Origin: Caulobacter sp. Root1455
GTDB lineage: Bacteria; Pseudomonadota; Alphaproteobacteria; Caulobacterales; Caulobacteraceae
DNA length: 64,000 nt
Assembly (NCBI RefSeq): GCF_001426905.1
Contig: NZ_LMFQ01000021.1
Location: 1 to 64,000, forward strand
Reading direction: 5' to 3'
The notes beneath the pieces are model-generated. The model was not told the origin of the DNA, did no database searches, and saw only the letters and a list, made by a program, of their open reading frames with translations. A program made the position numbers and the translations under genes. Every line of letters starts with the position of its first letter. Positions within the stretch are counted from its first letter, which is position 1. Positions 1-8,303 of this stretch are shown here, piece by piece.

Positions 1-99
1 GGTGATCGCCGCCGTCAACGTCGTCTTGCCATGGTCAACGTGACCAATCGTGCCGATGTTGCAGTGCGGCTTGTTACGTTCGAACTTTTCCTTGGCCAT
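1..99 (-). CDS. tuf: Elongation factor Tu, N-terminal fragment (cut by window start)
   Basis: EF-Tu is the GTPase that delivers aminoacyl-tRNA to the ribosome. Only the first 33 codons lie in the window. Read on the minus strand they begin [20 protein letters not shown] and continue through [13 protein letters not shown], which is the EF-Tu N-terminus including the G1/P-loop GHVDHGKT. The ATG is at 97-99, with a purine-rich sequence just upstream. It is the third gene of a minus-strand tRNA-Tyr, tRNA-Gly, tuf unit, an arrangement common in Proteobacteria, so it is probably co-transcribed with the tRNAs. Confidence 0.97.
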   Translation of the reverse strand, partial: MAKEKFERNKPHCNIGTIGHVDHGKTTLTAAIT

Positions 100-152
100 C
101 GTCTCTACCTTCGCGCCGGCGGGCTTGTTTCTGGGAAATATGTGTTGGGAGC

Positions 153-226
153 TGGAGCGGGTAGCGGGAATCGAACCCGCATCCTCAGCTTGGAAGGCTG
201 CTGCACTACCATTGTGCTATACCCGC
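153..226 (-). tRNA. tRNA-Gly (anticodon TCC)
   Basis: The minus strand folds into a complete cloverleaf. The 7-bp acceptor stem pairs GCGGGTA (220-226) with TACCCGC (157-163). The anticodon loop CTTCCAA gives TCC, and the T-arm contains GGTTCGATTCC. The discriminator is T at 156 and a CCA end is encoded at 153-155. It lies between tRNA-Tyr and tuf on the same strand. Confidence 0.95.
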
Positions 227-302
227 CAAGCTAGCGGGGTCGCGATCGGCTCCCGGTCTGGCTTCTTTGGGGTCCAGGCTTCTTGGGAGCTCTTGTCGCG
301 CG

Positions 303-388
303 TGGTGGGGGAAGCAGGACTCGAACCTGCGAAGGCGTACGCCAGGGGATTTACAGTCCCCCCCCTTTGCCACTCGGGACATTCCCCC
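303..388 (-). tRNA. tRNA-Tyr (anticodon GTA)
   Basis: This is an 86-nt class II tRNA with a long variable arm on the minus strand. The acceptor stem begins GGGGGAA and ends with CCCCC, discriminator A and an encoded CCA (303-305). The anticodon loop CTGTAAA gives GTA, and the T-loop is GTTCGAACC. It is the first gene of the tRNA-Tyr, tRNA-Gly, tuf unit. Confidence 0.95.
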
Positions 389-553
389 AGCGCGCGACAG
401 AGTTCCTTCAAAGCGGCCTTTCCATCCTCGAAACCGGCGGCGGACCGCCCGTCACGAAAAAGGAACAAAAGCTTCCTCGAGACCTGTGAGACGATGCTAA
501 AGCAGCGCCGCCCTGGCTCTTGGAAACCCTCAGGGCCCCAAATCGGAGCGCGT

Positions 554-582
554 CTTATAGTGTCCTCTCATTCCGAACGCAA
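554..582 (-). promoter_or_regulatory. Candidate housekeeping promoter of the tRNA-Tyr/tRNA-Gly/tuf unit
   Basis: On the minus strand TTGCGT (577-582) and TATAAG (554-559) are separated by exactly 17 bp, a good sigma-70-type arrangement, about 165 bp upstream of the tRNA-Tyr 5' end. The expected start is near 547. The -10 element abuts the proposed GTG start of rlmB on the other strand. This is a motif match only. Confidence 0.5.
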
Positions 583-1396
583 CGACCGGAAAAAGCCTTC
601 TTCGCCCGGACGTGATTTTCGTTCCAAGCCTCGGGAAAACAACAAGTTTTCTAAAGGTCAGGGCGACGCCAAGGACTGGATCTGGGGGACTCACGCTGTC
701 GAGGCCGCGCTTTCCAACCCCGCCAGGCCCGTTCCGAAACGTCTTCTGGCCACCCCGGATCGCGCCAAGCGACTCGCGCCGAATCTGAGCCGCGCGCCCT
801 TCCTGCAGATCATGGAGGGCCCCGACATCGCCCGTCAGCTGCCGGCCGGCGCGGTGCATCAGGGGATCGCCCTGAAGATCGACGAACCCGAGACCCTCAG
901 CGTCCACGACCTGGGAACGCCGGCCCAGGGCCTGCTGGTGATGCTGGACCAGATCACCGACCCGCAGAACATCGGCGCGATCTTCCGATCGGCCGCCGCC
1001 TTCGGGGCCAGGGGAATGATTCTGCAGGACCGCCACGCCCCGGCCCTGACCGGCGTGCTGGCCAAGACCGCCGTCGGCGCCGTCGACAAGATCCCCTACG
1101 CGCGCGTGGTCAATCTGTCCCGGGCCCTGGAGGAGCTGGCCGACCTGGGCTGGCGGGCCGTGGCCCTGGCCGGCGAGGCCGAACAGACCCTCGACCAGGT
1201 GCTGGACGACCGCCCGACGGTCCTGGTGCTGGGCTCGGAAGGCGAAGGCGTGCGCCGGCTGGTGGCCGAACACTGTGACGTCATGGGAAAAATTGCCATG
1301 CCGGGGGGCTTCGAAAGCCTGAATGTGTCCGCCGCGGCGGCTGTGGCGCTCTATGAAGCGTCGAAATTTCGCTCCAGGGATGAAATCGGTTCGTGA
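560..1396 (+). CDS. rlmB: 23S rRNA 2'-O-methyltransferase, TrmH/SpoU family
   Basis: A SPOUT-class methyltransferase, most likely modifying guanosine in the 23S rRNA peptidyl-transferase region. After a basic, disordered N-terminus come the substrate-binding domain starting IWGTHAVEAAL and the knotted catalytic domain. The diagnostic motifs are DPQNIGAIFRSA, LGSEGEGVRRL and SLNVSAAAAVALYE. The GTG at 560 is chosen because homology begins soon after it and a GGAG lies 12 nt upstream. An in-frame ATG at 494 would add 22 residues and remains possible. It is divergent from the tRNA genes, and the candidate tRNA promoter overlaps its first codons. Confidence 0.88.
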   Translation: MSSHSERNDRKKPSSPGRDFRSKPRENNKFSKGQGDAKDWIWGTHAVEAALSNPARPVPKRLLATPDRAKRLAPNLSRAPFLQIMEGPDIARQLPAGAVHQGIALKIDEPETLSVHDLGTPAQGLLVMLDQITDPQNIGAIFRSAAAFGARGMILQDRHAPALTGVLAKTAVGAVDKIPYARVVNLSRALEELADLGWRAVALAGEAEQTLDQVLDDRPTVLVLGSEGEGVRRLVAEHCDVMGKIAMPGGFESLNVSAAAAVALYEASKFRSRDEIGS

Positions 1397-1502
1397 ATCT
1401 CTCTTAACCGTTTTGATTTCGTCGCGATGACGTGGTTCTCTCAAGCTTGAAGACCGCGAGCACTGCTTGGCGGAGAGTTTAGACATGGGATCGGGGGACC
1501 CG

Positions 1503-3275
1503 ATGTTGCATAACAAAGTCCGTTTGACGGCTCTGGCCGGCTGCGCGGTGGGCGTTTTGGTGATCGCCGGCTGCGGCGCGCGCGAGCCCGTCGAGGCGCC
1601 GCCCGCCGCGGCCGCGCCAGGCTATGGCGCCGCTCAGACGCCGGAACTGATGGGCGCGCCGCCCGCCGCCGAGGCCACGCCGGCCGACGGCCTGCTGGGC
1701 GGACCCGCGCCGGCCGCGACGCCGGCTCCGGCGCCCGCATCGGCGCCCGCCTTCAGCTCCAATCCGAATCTGAAGACCTGGCGGCGCGCCGACGGCACGT
1801 GGGTCACCGCCATGGAGCCGATCGCCAATCCCAAGGCGACCCATCGTTCCGTGCGCTATGCGCCGCGCGCCGTCGCCGCGCCGGTCCGCCGGGCCCACGC
1901 CGCGCCCGCTCCGGTCGCCACGGCCAAGCCGGCCGCCAAGCCTGTCGTCGCGTCCGCGCCCGCCCCGGTGAAGCCGGTGGTCGCCGCCAAGCCGGTCGTC
2001 GCGCCGGTCGCGGCCGCCAAACCCGTCCCGGCCAAGCCGATGACCAAGCTGGAGAAGCTGCAGGCCGCCGTCGCGCCGGAAGCCACCAAAGGCGCGACCC
2101 TGGCCACGGCCGAAAGCCTGACCCAGGGCAAGGAGGGCCAGGTCACCCTGTCCCTGCCCGCCACCCTCGGCGACCTGATCAAGAAGGAAGCCGCCAAGCT
2201 GGGCCTGACCAAGGCGGCCAAGAAGACCAGCGCCTATGCCGATCTGCAGGGCCAGGGCTACGAAATCACCCCGAACGGTCGCCAGACCGCCGTGGTCAAG
2301 GCCGGCGAGCCGGCGACCTTCGCCTGGCAGGTCAAGCCGACCCCCGCGGCCAAGGGCCCGCTGAAGTCGGACTTCGGCGTCGAGCTGAACGGAACCAAGC
2401 CGACCCAGGGCTTCACGCTGGGCTCGATCGCCAAGCAGGTCGCGCCGCTTCAGGAAGCGGTGAAGGAAAAGACCAAGGGCTTCCACTTCGCCATGCCCAA
2501 ACTCGGGTTCGCGATGCCGGACCTGGGCCGCTACGAGACCGTCGACCTGCCCGGCGTCGGCAAGGTGGCGGGCAAGTCGCTGCTAGGCGGCGGGCTGGTG
2601 CTGCTGGCCCTGCTGATCCTGGTGGCGATCGCGCGCAACGCCTCGGCCGCCAAGGCCCGGGAAGAGCGTCGCCGCAAATTCCGCACCCTGACCGACTACG
2701 GCCGCAACGAGATGGAGCACGATGCGCCGCTCTCGTCCGCCAAGGTCAACTACGTCAACCCGATGGTCGCGGCCGCGGGCGGCGCCCTGGCCGGCGCGGC
2801 GGTGGCCAGGGCGGTCAACCATCATGACGACCACGGCCACGACGCTCACGGGCATGGCCACGCCGAAGCTGACCATCACGATGATCATGGCCATGACGAC
2901 CATGCTCACGACGACCACGCTCACGGCCACGACGACCACCACGCCGCGCCGGCGATGGCTCCCAAGGTCCTGAACCTCAGCGGCCACGAGGATCATGGCC
3001 ACGGCCACGCTGATCATGGCCATGACGCCCACGCTGGCGACCACCACGACGACCACGGGCACGACGACCACCACGTCGCCCCGGCGGCGGGCGCGGCGGC
3101 CCTGGCTGTCAGCGGTCACGACCATGCCGACGCCCACGCCGGCGACCACCACGACGCCCATGGCCACGACGATCACGCTCACGGCCATGACGACCATGGT
3201 CACGGCGACGATCACCACGATGACCACGGGCATCACGCGCACGCCGATCACAAGGAACTTGCCCACGCTCACTAG
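1503..3275 (+). CDS. Putative lipoprotein with internal membrane segment and His/Asp-rich tail
   Basis: I do not recognise a family. From the ATG at 1503, preceded by GGGGGA, the protein has 590 residues. It has a lipoprotein-like signal with VIAG before Cys24, then a long Ala/Pro/Lys-rich region with several proline-alanine-lysine repeats. A hydrophobic segment lies at about 360-382, followed by a basic stretch. The last 150 residues are dominated by His, Asp, Gly and Ala. In-frame ATG 1485 is an alternative start. If the first Cys is lipidated, the second segment would place the His-rich tail on the cytoplasmic side. Such tails usually bind Zn, Ni or Co. A TerC-family gene follows 42 bp downstream, which suggests a metal-related role. 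Function is inferred. Confidence 0.7.
   Translation: MLHNKVRLTALAGCAVGVLVIAGCGAREPVEAPPAAAAPGYGAAQTPELMGAPPAAEATPADGLLGGPAPAATPAPAPASAPAFSSNPNLKTWRRADGTWVTAMEPIANPKATHRSVRYAPRAVAAPVRRAHAAPAPVATAKPAAKPVVASAPAPVKPVVAAKPVVAPVAAAKPVPAKPMTKLEKLQAAVAPEATKGATLATAESLTQGKEGQVTLSLPATLGDLIKKEAAKLGLTKAAKKTSAYADLQGQGYEITPNGRQTAVVKAGEPATFAWQVKPTPAAKGPLKSDFGVELNGTKPTQGFTLGSIAKQVAPLQEAVKEKTKGFHFAMPKLGFAMPDLGRYETVDLPGVGKVAGKSLLGGGLVLLALLILVAIARNASAAKAREERRRKFRTLTDYGRNEMEHDAPLSSAKVNYVNPMVAAAGGALAGAAVARAVNHHDDHGHDAHGHGHAEADHHDDHGHDDHAHDDHAHGHDDHHAAPAMAPKVLNLSGHEDHGHGHADHGHDAHAGDHHDDHGHDDHHVAPAAGAAALAVSGHDHADAHAGDHHDAHGHDDHAHGHDDHGHGDDHHDDHGHHAHADHKELAHAH
2817..3273 (+). repeat. Low-complexity His/Asp-coding repeat tract
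   Basis: Irregular direct repeats of CAC, CAT, GAC and GGC codons encode the HDHGHDDH-type tail of the preceding lipoprotein. Two spacer segments rich in Ala, Pro and Val interrupt it. It is in frame throughout, so it is a protein-level repeat and not a non-coding satellite. Confidence 0.85.
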
Positions 3276-3317
3276 GGGGTGCTTGCCAGACCCGCCCGCC
3301 TGCCGCATTGAGGCCGC

Positions 3318-4058
3318 ATGTTTGACGCGCTCATAGCCCAGGTGGGCGGACTGAACGGTCCGTTCGCGGCCTTTCTCTCTGTTCTGATGATCGACCTCGT
3401 CCTGGCGGGCGACAATGCGGTGGCCGTGGGTCTGGCGGCCGGCGGCCTGCCCGCCCAGGACCGCAAGAAGGTCATTCTCTATGGCCTGGGCGCGGCCGTG
3501 GTGCTGCGCATCAGCTTCGCCCTGATCACCACCTGGTTGCTGGGGGTGATCGGCCTTCTGCTGGCCGGCGGCATCCTGCTGCTGTGGGTGTGCTGGAAGA
3601 TGTGGCGCGAACTGCGCGAGCAGATCACCCACGACCAGACGGACGCCATGGCCTGCCTGGACGACGACCCGACCACCGAGCCCAAGGCCAGGCCGGTCAA
3701 GAGCTTCAAGCAGGCCTTCCTGCAGGTGTTGATCGCCGACGTCTCGATGTCGCTGGACAACGTGCTGGCCGTGGCCGGCGCCGCCCGCGAGCATCCGACC
3801 ATCCTGGTGTTCGGCCTGTTGCTGTCGATCGTCCTGATGGGCCTGGCCGCCACCGCCATCGCCAATCTGCTGCACAAGCACCGCTGGATCGGCTTCATCG
3901 GCCTGGCCATCGTGCTCTACGTCGCCCTGCACATGGTCTGGGAAGGCCACCGCAGCGTGGTCATCGACCTGCACAAGACCGACGCCTACAACGCCGCCAT
4001 GCCGTCGTTCCTGGACATCACGCCGGACGACCTGGCCGCGCACAACAGGCCCAAGTGA
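3318..4058 (+). CDS. TerC/YjbE-family integral membrane protein
   Basis: A 246-residue TerC-family membrane protein. Members are linked to tellurium resistance and to manganese or other metal handling at the membrane. It shows the family's duplicated acidic motif: DLVLAGDNAV near residues 26-35 in the first half and DVSMSLDNVL near 142-151 in the second, each within a hydrophobic helix, with a hydrophilic loop (about 100-130) between. About six to seven membrane segments are visible. The stop TGA shares its final A with the ATG of the next gene (TGATG at 4056-4060), so the two are translationally coupled. The His-rich lipoprotein upstream supports a metal-related role. Confidence 0.85.
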   Translation: MFDALIAQVGGLNGPFAAFLSVLMIDLVLAGDNAVAVGLAAGGLPAQDRKKVILYGLGAAVVLRISFALITTWLLGVIGLLLAGGILLLWVCWKMWRELREQITHDQTDAMACLDDDPTTEPKARPVKSFKQAFLQVLIADVSMSLDNVLAVAGAAREHPTILVFGLLLSIVLMGLAATAIANLLHKHRWIGFIGLAIVLYVALHMVWEGHRSVVIDLHKTDAYNAAMPSFLDITPDDLAAHNRPK

Positions 4059-4438
4059 TGCGCGGCCCGGCGCTCGTCGTCCGCCTGGCGGCGCTCAGCG
4101 GCTTCCTGGCCGTCGCCTTCGGCGCCTTCGCGGCGCACGGCGCCAAGGATGCCCGGGCGGCCGAACTGCTGCACACCGGCTCGCTCTATCAGATGACCCA
4201 CGCCCTGGCGGTCTTCGGCTGGCTGGCCGTGCGCAAGGCGGGCGGCAAGACGGGCCTGACGACCCCTGCCCTGTTCCTGATCGGAACCGTGCTGTTCTCG
4301 GGCTCGCTGTACGCCCTGGCGTTCGGCGCGCCGCGGATCATGGGCATGGTCACGCCGTTCGGCGGCCTGTGCTTCCTGGCCGGCTGGCTGCTGCTGGCCT
4401 GGCGCGCGGGCGGCGTCAACCAGGATCGCGAAACCTAG
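4058..4438 (+). CDS. DUF423 family small membrane protein
   Basis: A 126-residue protein with four hydrophobic segments and the typical DUF423 (YgdD-like) opening, in which LSGFLAVAFGAFAAHGA is followed by a helix containing LYQMTHALA. The biochemical role of the family is unknown. Its start overlaps the terC-like stop. Its own stop, TAG at 4436-4438, interlocks with the stop of the convergent transporter in a shared CTAG. Confidence 0.85.
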   Translation: MRGPALVVRLAALSGFLAVAFGAFAAHGAKDARAAELLHTGSLYQMTHALAVFGWLAVRKAGGKTGLTTPALFLIGTVLFSGSLYALAFGAPRIMGMVTPFGGLCFLAGWLLLAWRAGGVNQDRET

Positions 4439-5661
4439 GCCGCCGCCTTGCCGCGCCGGTCCTTGGGGACCGCCAGCAGGAAGATCGCCAGGCTCGACCC
4501 CAGCAGACAGACGAACATCACCGCCGCCACGGGCCTGGCCGTGCCGTCGTGCAGCAGGCCGCCGACCCAGGAGGCCAAGGCGCCCGCCCCGAACGAAGCC
4601 CCGCCCATCAGGGCCGAGGTCGAGCCCGCCCGGCTGGGATCGACGCTCAGCGCCCCGGCCATGGTGTTGCCGGCCATCAGGCCGTAGCTCGACAGCGCCG
4701 CGAACAGCAACGGCAGGACGGTGAACTGACCGCCCAGGCCGCTATAGGCGGCGGCGACCAGCAGGAAGGCGGCGAGGATCGAGGCGATGCTGGCCCGCAC
4801 CAGCACCTGGTCGGGCGTGGCGCGGCGCAGCAGCAGGCGGTTGACCTGACTGGCCCCGATGATGCCCACGGCGTTGAAGGCGAAGATGATGTTGAACACC
4901 AGCGGCGCGTGACCGTAGGTCCCCATCACCAGGTCCGGCGCGGTCGAGATGTAGGTGAACAGGGTCGCGCCGTTCAGGGCCCCGGCCACGCCGTAGCCGA
5001 CCAGCCGCTTCTGGCGCAGCAGCGCGAAATAGGCGCGGAACGGGTTCTCGGAGCGCGCCTGGGCCGCCGTGGCCTCCGACCGCGATTCCGCCAGGCTCAG
5101 CGCGATCCACAGGCCGATCAGCAGGCCGAAGACCGCCAGCGTCCAGAACACGCCGCGCCAGCCGGCGAAGAACTGCACGACGCCGCCGAACTGCGGAGCC
5201 AGCACGGGCGCCAGGCCCATGATCAGCGTCATCAGCGACAGCACCCTGGCCGTGTCGGCGTGGTTGAACTTGTCGCGCACCACCGCTCGGGCGATCACCG
5301 CCCCCGCGCAGCCGCCCAGGGCCTGGACGAAACGGGCGGCGATCAGCACCTCGATCGCCGACGCCATCGCGCAGACCACCGAGGCTGCCACATAGATGCC
5401 GATGCCCACCAACAGGGGAAGCCGGCGTCCGAACCGGTCCGAGGCCGGGCCGTACAGGAACTGGCCGATCGCCATGCCGGCGAAGAACGCCGCCAGGGTG
5501 GCCTGAACGTCGTCGGCCCCCGCGTGCAGGGTCCGGCCGATGTCCGGCATGCTCGACAGGTACATGTCGATCGACATCGGCGCGAAGGCGGTCAGCGCGC
5601 CCAACATCAGGACGAGCCGCCAGGGCGTGGCGGCGGGCGCGGACTGTGGGTTGTCGGTCAT
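4435..5661 (-). CDS. Bcr/CflA-family multidrug efflux MFS transporter
   Basis: A 408-residue major facilitator with about twelve hydrophobic segments. Its start is characteristic of Bcr/CflA exporters: LGALTAFAPMSIDMYLSSMP in helix 1, then GMAIGQFLYGPASDRFGRR in the helix 2-3 loop (MFS motif A), and a conserved ARFVQALGG in helix 4. It probably exports drugs or small molecules by proton antiport across the inner membrane. The ATG at 5659-5661 gives the standard family length. It is convergent with the DUF423 gene and divergent from the hydrolase at 5780. Confidence 0.9.
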   Translation of the reverse strand: MTDNPQSAPAATPWRLVLMLGALTAFAPMSIDMYLSSMPDIGRTLHAGADDVQATLAAFFAGMAIGQFLYGPASDRFGRRLPLLVGIGIYVAASVVCAMASAIEVLIAARFVQALGGCAGAVIARAVVRDKFNHADTARVLSLMTLIMGLAPVLAPQFGGVVQFFAGWRGVFWTLAVFGLLIGLWIALSLAESRSEATAAQARSENPFRAYFALLRQKRLVGYGVAGALNGATLFTYISTAPDLVMGTYGHAPLVFNIIFAFNAVGIIGASQVNRLLLRRATPDQVLVRASIASILAAFLLVAAAYSGLGGQFTVLPLLFAALSSYGLMAGNTMAGALSVDPSRAGSTSALMGGASFGAGALASWVGGLLHDGTARPVAAVMFVCLLGSSLAIFLLAVPKDRRGKAAA

Positions 5662-5779
5662 GGCCGCGCTTTTACGCTTGTTTTCCGCAGGGGTAAGTCC
5701 TTGACCGTACGAATCGCGGCCTTGCCCGGCGGGACGTCCGCCTGCAAGGTGATCGCCAATAACATAAGCAGGAAACGCC

Positions 5780-6763
5780 ATGACCCGTCTCGCGCCGCCG
5801 ATGCCCGAGCCCGCGTTCGCCCAGATCAACGGGATCCGCATGGCTTATTACGAAGCGGGGCCGCGGGTCGGCACCCCGATCGTGCTGTGTCACGGCTTCC
5901 CGGAGTTCTCGTATTCCTGGCGATGGCAGATCGCGGCCCTGGCGGCGGCCGGCCGCTGGGTGATCGTTCCCGACCAGCGCGGCTACGGCCTGACCGACCG
6001 GCCCGACGCGGTCGAGGACTACGACATGGCCCACCTGACCGGCGACCTGGTCGGGCTGCTGGACCACCTGGGCGTCCCGAAGGCGGTGTTCTGCGGTCAT
6101 GATTGGGGCGGCCTGGTCGTCTGGCAGATGCCGCTGATGCATCCGGACCGGACCGCCGGCGTGGTGGGCGTCAACACGCCGTTCCTGCCGCGCCTGCCGG
6201 TCGATCCGATCACCGCGTTCCGCAACGCGTTCGGCGACGACATGTACATCGTCCACTTCCAGAAGCCCGGCGTGGCCGACGCCCAGCTGGCCGCCGACGT
6301 CGAAAAGACCATGCGCTATTTCATGCGCAAGCCGACCGGCGTGCAGGCCGCCTTCACCAGCGGCGAGACCGGAGGGCGCTCGCTGGCGCTGCAGGACGGC
6401 CTGGCTCGCTTCAACGTCGCCGACACCTCCGCCCAGCTTCTCGAACCCGAGGAATTGAGGACCTTCGTCGAGACCTTCCAGCGCACCGGCTTCACGGGCG
6501 GGATCAACTGGTACCGCAACTTCGTGCGCAACTGGGAGCGGGCCGAGCACCTGCCGACGCGGATCGACGGGATCCCCTGCCTGATGATCATGGCCGAGCA
6601 CGACGTGGTGCTGCCGCCTTCCCTGGCCGACCGCATGGGCGACCAGATCTCGGACCTGGAGAAGGTGCTGGTCGAGGGCAGCGGCCACTGGACCCAGCAG
6701 GAAGCGCCCGAGCGGGTGAACGCGCTGCTGATCGACTGGCTGGGGCGGCGGTTCCCGAACTAA
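5780..6763 (+). CDS. Alpha/beta hydrolase, epoxide hydrolase type
   Basis: A 327-residue alpha/beta-hydrolase. HGFPE near residue 39 provides the oxyanion-hole HGxP motif typical of epoxide hydrolases. GHDWGG near residue 108 carries the nucleophilic Asp in place of the usual Ser, and GSGHW near the C-terminus supplies the catalytic His. A cap domain lies between. It probably opens epoxides to diols by a covalent Asp-ester mechanism in the cytoplasm. The ATG follows AGGAAA. A perfect palindrome follows the stop. Substrate cannot be predicted. Confidence 0.88.
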   Translation: MTRLAPPMPEPAFAQINGIRMAYYEAGPRVGTPIVLCHGFPEFSYSWRWQIAALAAAGRWVIVPDQRGYGLTDRPDAVEDYDMAHLTGDLVGLLDHLGVPKAVFCGHDWGGLVVWQMPLMHPDRTAGVVGVNTPFLPRLPVDPITAFRNAFGDDMYIVHFQKPGVADAQLAADVEKTMRYFMRKPTGVQAAFTSGETGGRSLALQDGLARFNVADTSAQLLEPEELRTFVETFQRTGFTGGINWYRNFVRNWERAEHLPTRIDGIPCLMIMAEHDVVLPPSLADRMGDQISDLEKVLVEGSGHWTQQEAPERVNALLIDWLGRRFPN

Positions 6764-6769
6764 AATATC

Positions 6770-6801
6770 CCGCTCATCCCGGCATTCGCCGGGATGAGCG
6801 G
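6770..6801. terminator. Perfect 14-bp hairpin between convergent genes
   Basis: CCGCTCATCCCGGC (6770-6783) and its exact reverse complement (6788-6801) flank a 4-base loop ATTC. It lies between the stops of the convergent hydrolase (6763) and small-protein gene (6818), so it could act as a bidirectional terminator, although there is no long T-run. Similar CATCCCGG palindromes are dispersed in many alphaproteobacterial genomes (general knowledge, not checked here). Confidence 0.65.
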
Positions 6802-6817
6802 AATTTGGGGACGGTTC

Positions 6818-7072
6818 CTACCTCTGCTGTTCGGCCAAAATCTCCGCGCGACGTCGCATCGCCGCCGCCATCTGCAGCATGGCCAGGGCCGAGACCTCGT
6901 CGCGCTCGGTGGCGCGCACGGTGTAGAGCTGGGCCATCACCTGCAGGGAGATGACCTTGTCCAGGCCCTCGGGGCCCATCATCTCGGCGATCGCGCGGTC
7001 CAGCTCGGCCAGCTGGCGCGGGGTCAGCATGTCCAGCAGCTCTTCGTCGCTGAGGTCTTCGGGGTTGTTCAT
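6818..7072 (-). CDS. Hypothetical 84-residue helical protein
   Basis: I do not recognise this gene. It encodes a short, soluble, strongly helical and acidic protein starting MNNPEDLSDEELLDMLTPRQ, with two amphipathic stretches and a basic C-terminal helix (MAAAMRRRAEILAEQQR). Codon use matches neighbouring genes. It lies 50 bp downstream of the HPP-CBS gene on the same strand, so they may be co-transcribed. The ATG at 7070-7072 is the first sensible start. Confidence 0.6.
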   Translation of the reverse strand: MNNPEDLSDEELLDMLTPRQLAELDRAIAEMMGPEGLDKVISLQVMAQLYTVRATERDEVSALAMLQMAAAMRRRAEILAEQQR

Positions 7073-7122
7073 GACTCGGGAGAATACGGAAAAGCGGTGG
7101 GGGTTGCGATGGCGGACGGACT

Positions 7123-8220
7123 CTAGCCCTGGCCGGCCATGGCCTCGACCACGTGAGCGCGATACAGCACCGCCAGCAGGTCGGTCTGGGTGACGATGCC
7201 CTTGAGGGTGCGGTCGGCGTCGACCACCACCGCCTCGTGCACCGCGCCGCTCGACAGTAGGGGCAGCAGGGCCTGGATCGGCGTGGTCTCGCGCACGCGG
7301 TGGACGAACGGGTCGATCACCGTCTCGACCTTGCGCCGGCGGTTGGCCTGCAGCTCGGCGCGCCGCACCAGCCCCAGGACCTTGCGGGCGGCGTCGACCA
7401 CGGGCGCGGTGCGCAGATCGTGCTCCTGCATGTAGAGCAGCGCGCTTTCGCAGGACTGCTGCGGGTCCACGGCGATGACGTCGACCGACATGATGTCGCC
7501 GCACAGGATCTGGGCGTGTAGCCGCTGGTGGGCCCGCAGCTCGACCTGGCGGAACAGGGCGTCGAGGTCGTCACGGCTGACGTCCAGCAGTTCGCCGTAC
7601 TGGGCCAGGGCGGCGTCCAGGTCGCCGGCCGTGAAGCCGGCCCGCGCGCCGGGCGGAGCGTCGCTGGTCTTGTGCGGGTTGATGGCGGCGACCGGCGCGC
7701 GGTGCGGATAGGTGTGTCCGGTCACCCGGTGAAACGCCATGCCGGCGATAACCAGCAGCAGCGAGTCCAGACCCACCGGGGTGAGCGCGAACATCCAGCC
7801 AGCCTTGGTCAGCTCCGGCCCGGCCAGGGCGCAGATCAGGGCCACGGCGCCGCCGGGCGGGTGGAGACAGCCGGCCAGGGACATCGCCGCGATGGCCACG
7901 CCCACCGCCAGAGGACCGACGAACGGCGCGCCATGGAACAGCTGCGCGCAGGCGATGCCGACCAGGGCCGACAGGACGTTGCCGAACACCACCGAATGCG
8001 GCTGGGCCAGCGGACTGGCGGGCACGGCGAAGACCAGCACGGCCGAGGCCCCGATCGGCGCGATCAGCAGGGGCGAGGTCAGGGGCGCGCCCCCGGCGAT
8101 CATCCTGGCGAGCAGGCCGGCGGCCAAAAGGCCCAGCAAGGCGCCGAGACCGCCGCGACCGATATCGAGCCACCGGGCTGGGGTCGGCCGGCTCAGGGTC
8201 GGAAGGAGTCGCGCGATCAT
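7123..8220 (-). CDS. HPP-family membrane protein with tandem CBS domains
   Basis: A 365-residue protein. The N-terminal half has four to five membrane segments and the HPP family signature (APIGASAVLVFAVPASPLAQP, and CLHPPGGAVAL containing the eponymous HPP). The C-terminal half, after a linker, holds a CBS pair with repeated motifs such as IMSVDVIAVDPQQS and GIVTQTDLLAVLY, which commonly bind adenine nucleotides. HPP proteins have been linked to nitrite transport in some lineages; CBS domains would gate or regulate the membrane part. The ATG at 8218-8220 follows a GACGGGA sequence. It is divergent from the peptidase at 8304. Confidence 0.85.
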   Translation of the reverse strand: MIARLLPTLSRPTPARWLDIGRGGLGALLGLLAAGLLARMIAGGAPLTSPLLIAPIGASAVLVFAVPASPLAQPHSVVFGNVLSALVGIACAQLFHGAPFVGPLAVGVAIAAMSLAGCLHPPGGAVALICALAGPELTKAGWMFALTPVGLDSLLLVIAGMAFHRVTGHTYPHRAPVAAINPHKTSDAPPGARAGFTAGDLDAALAQYGELLDVSRDDLDALFRQVELRAHQRLHAQILCGDIMSVDVIAVDPQQSCESALLYMQEHDLRTAPVVDAARKVLGLVRRAELQANRRRKVETVIDPFVHRVRETTPIQALLPLLSSGAVHEAVVVDADRTLKGIVTQTDLLAVLYRAHVVEAMAGQG

Positions 8221-8303
8221 TCCCGTCCGATACGCGACCGAAGGGGGGAAATGAACCCCTCCCGCCGTTCCCTCGCCCCCCGAAACGGGTTTAGGGTTGC
8301 GCC

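Noticed and set aside
1403..1422. CtrA-like TTAA-N7 motif upstream of the His-rich lipoprotein
   Set aside because: Only one half-site matches; the second half (GATT) does not.
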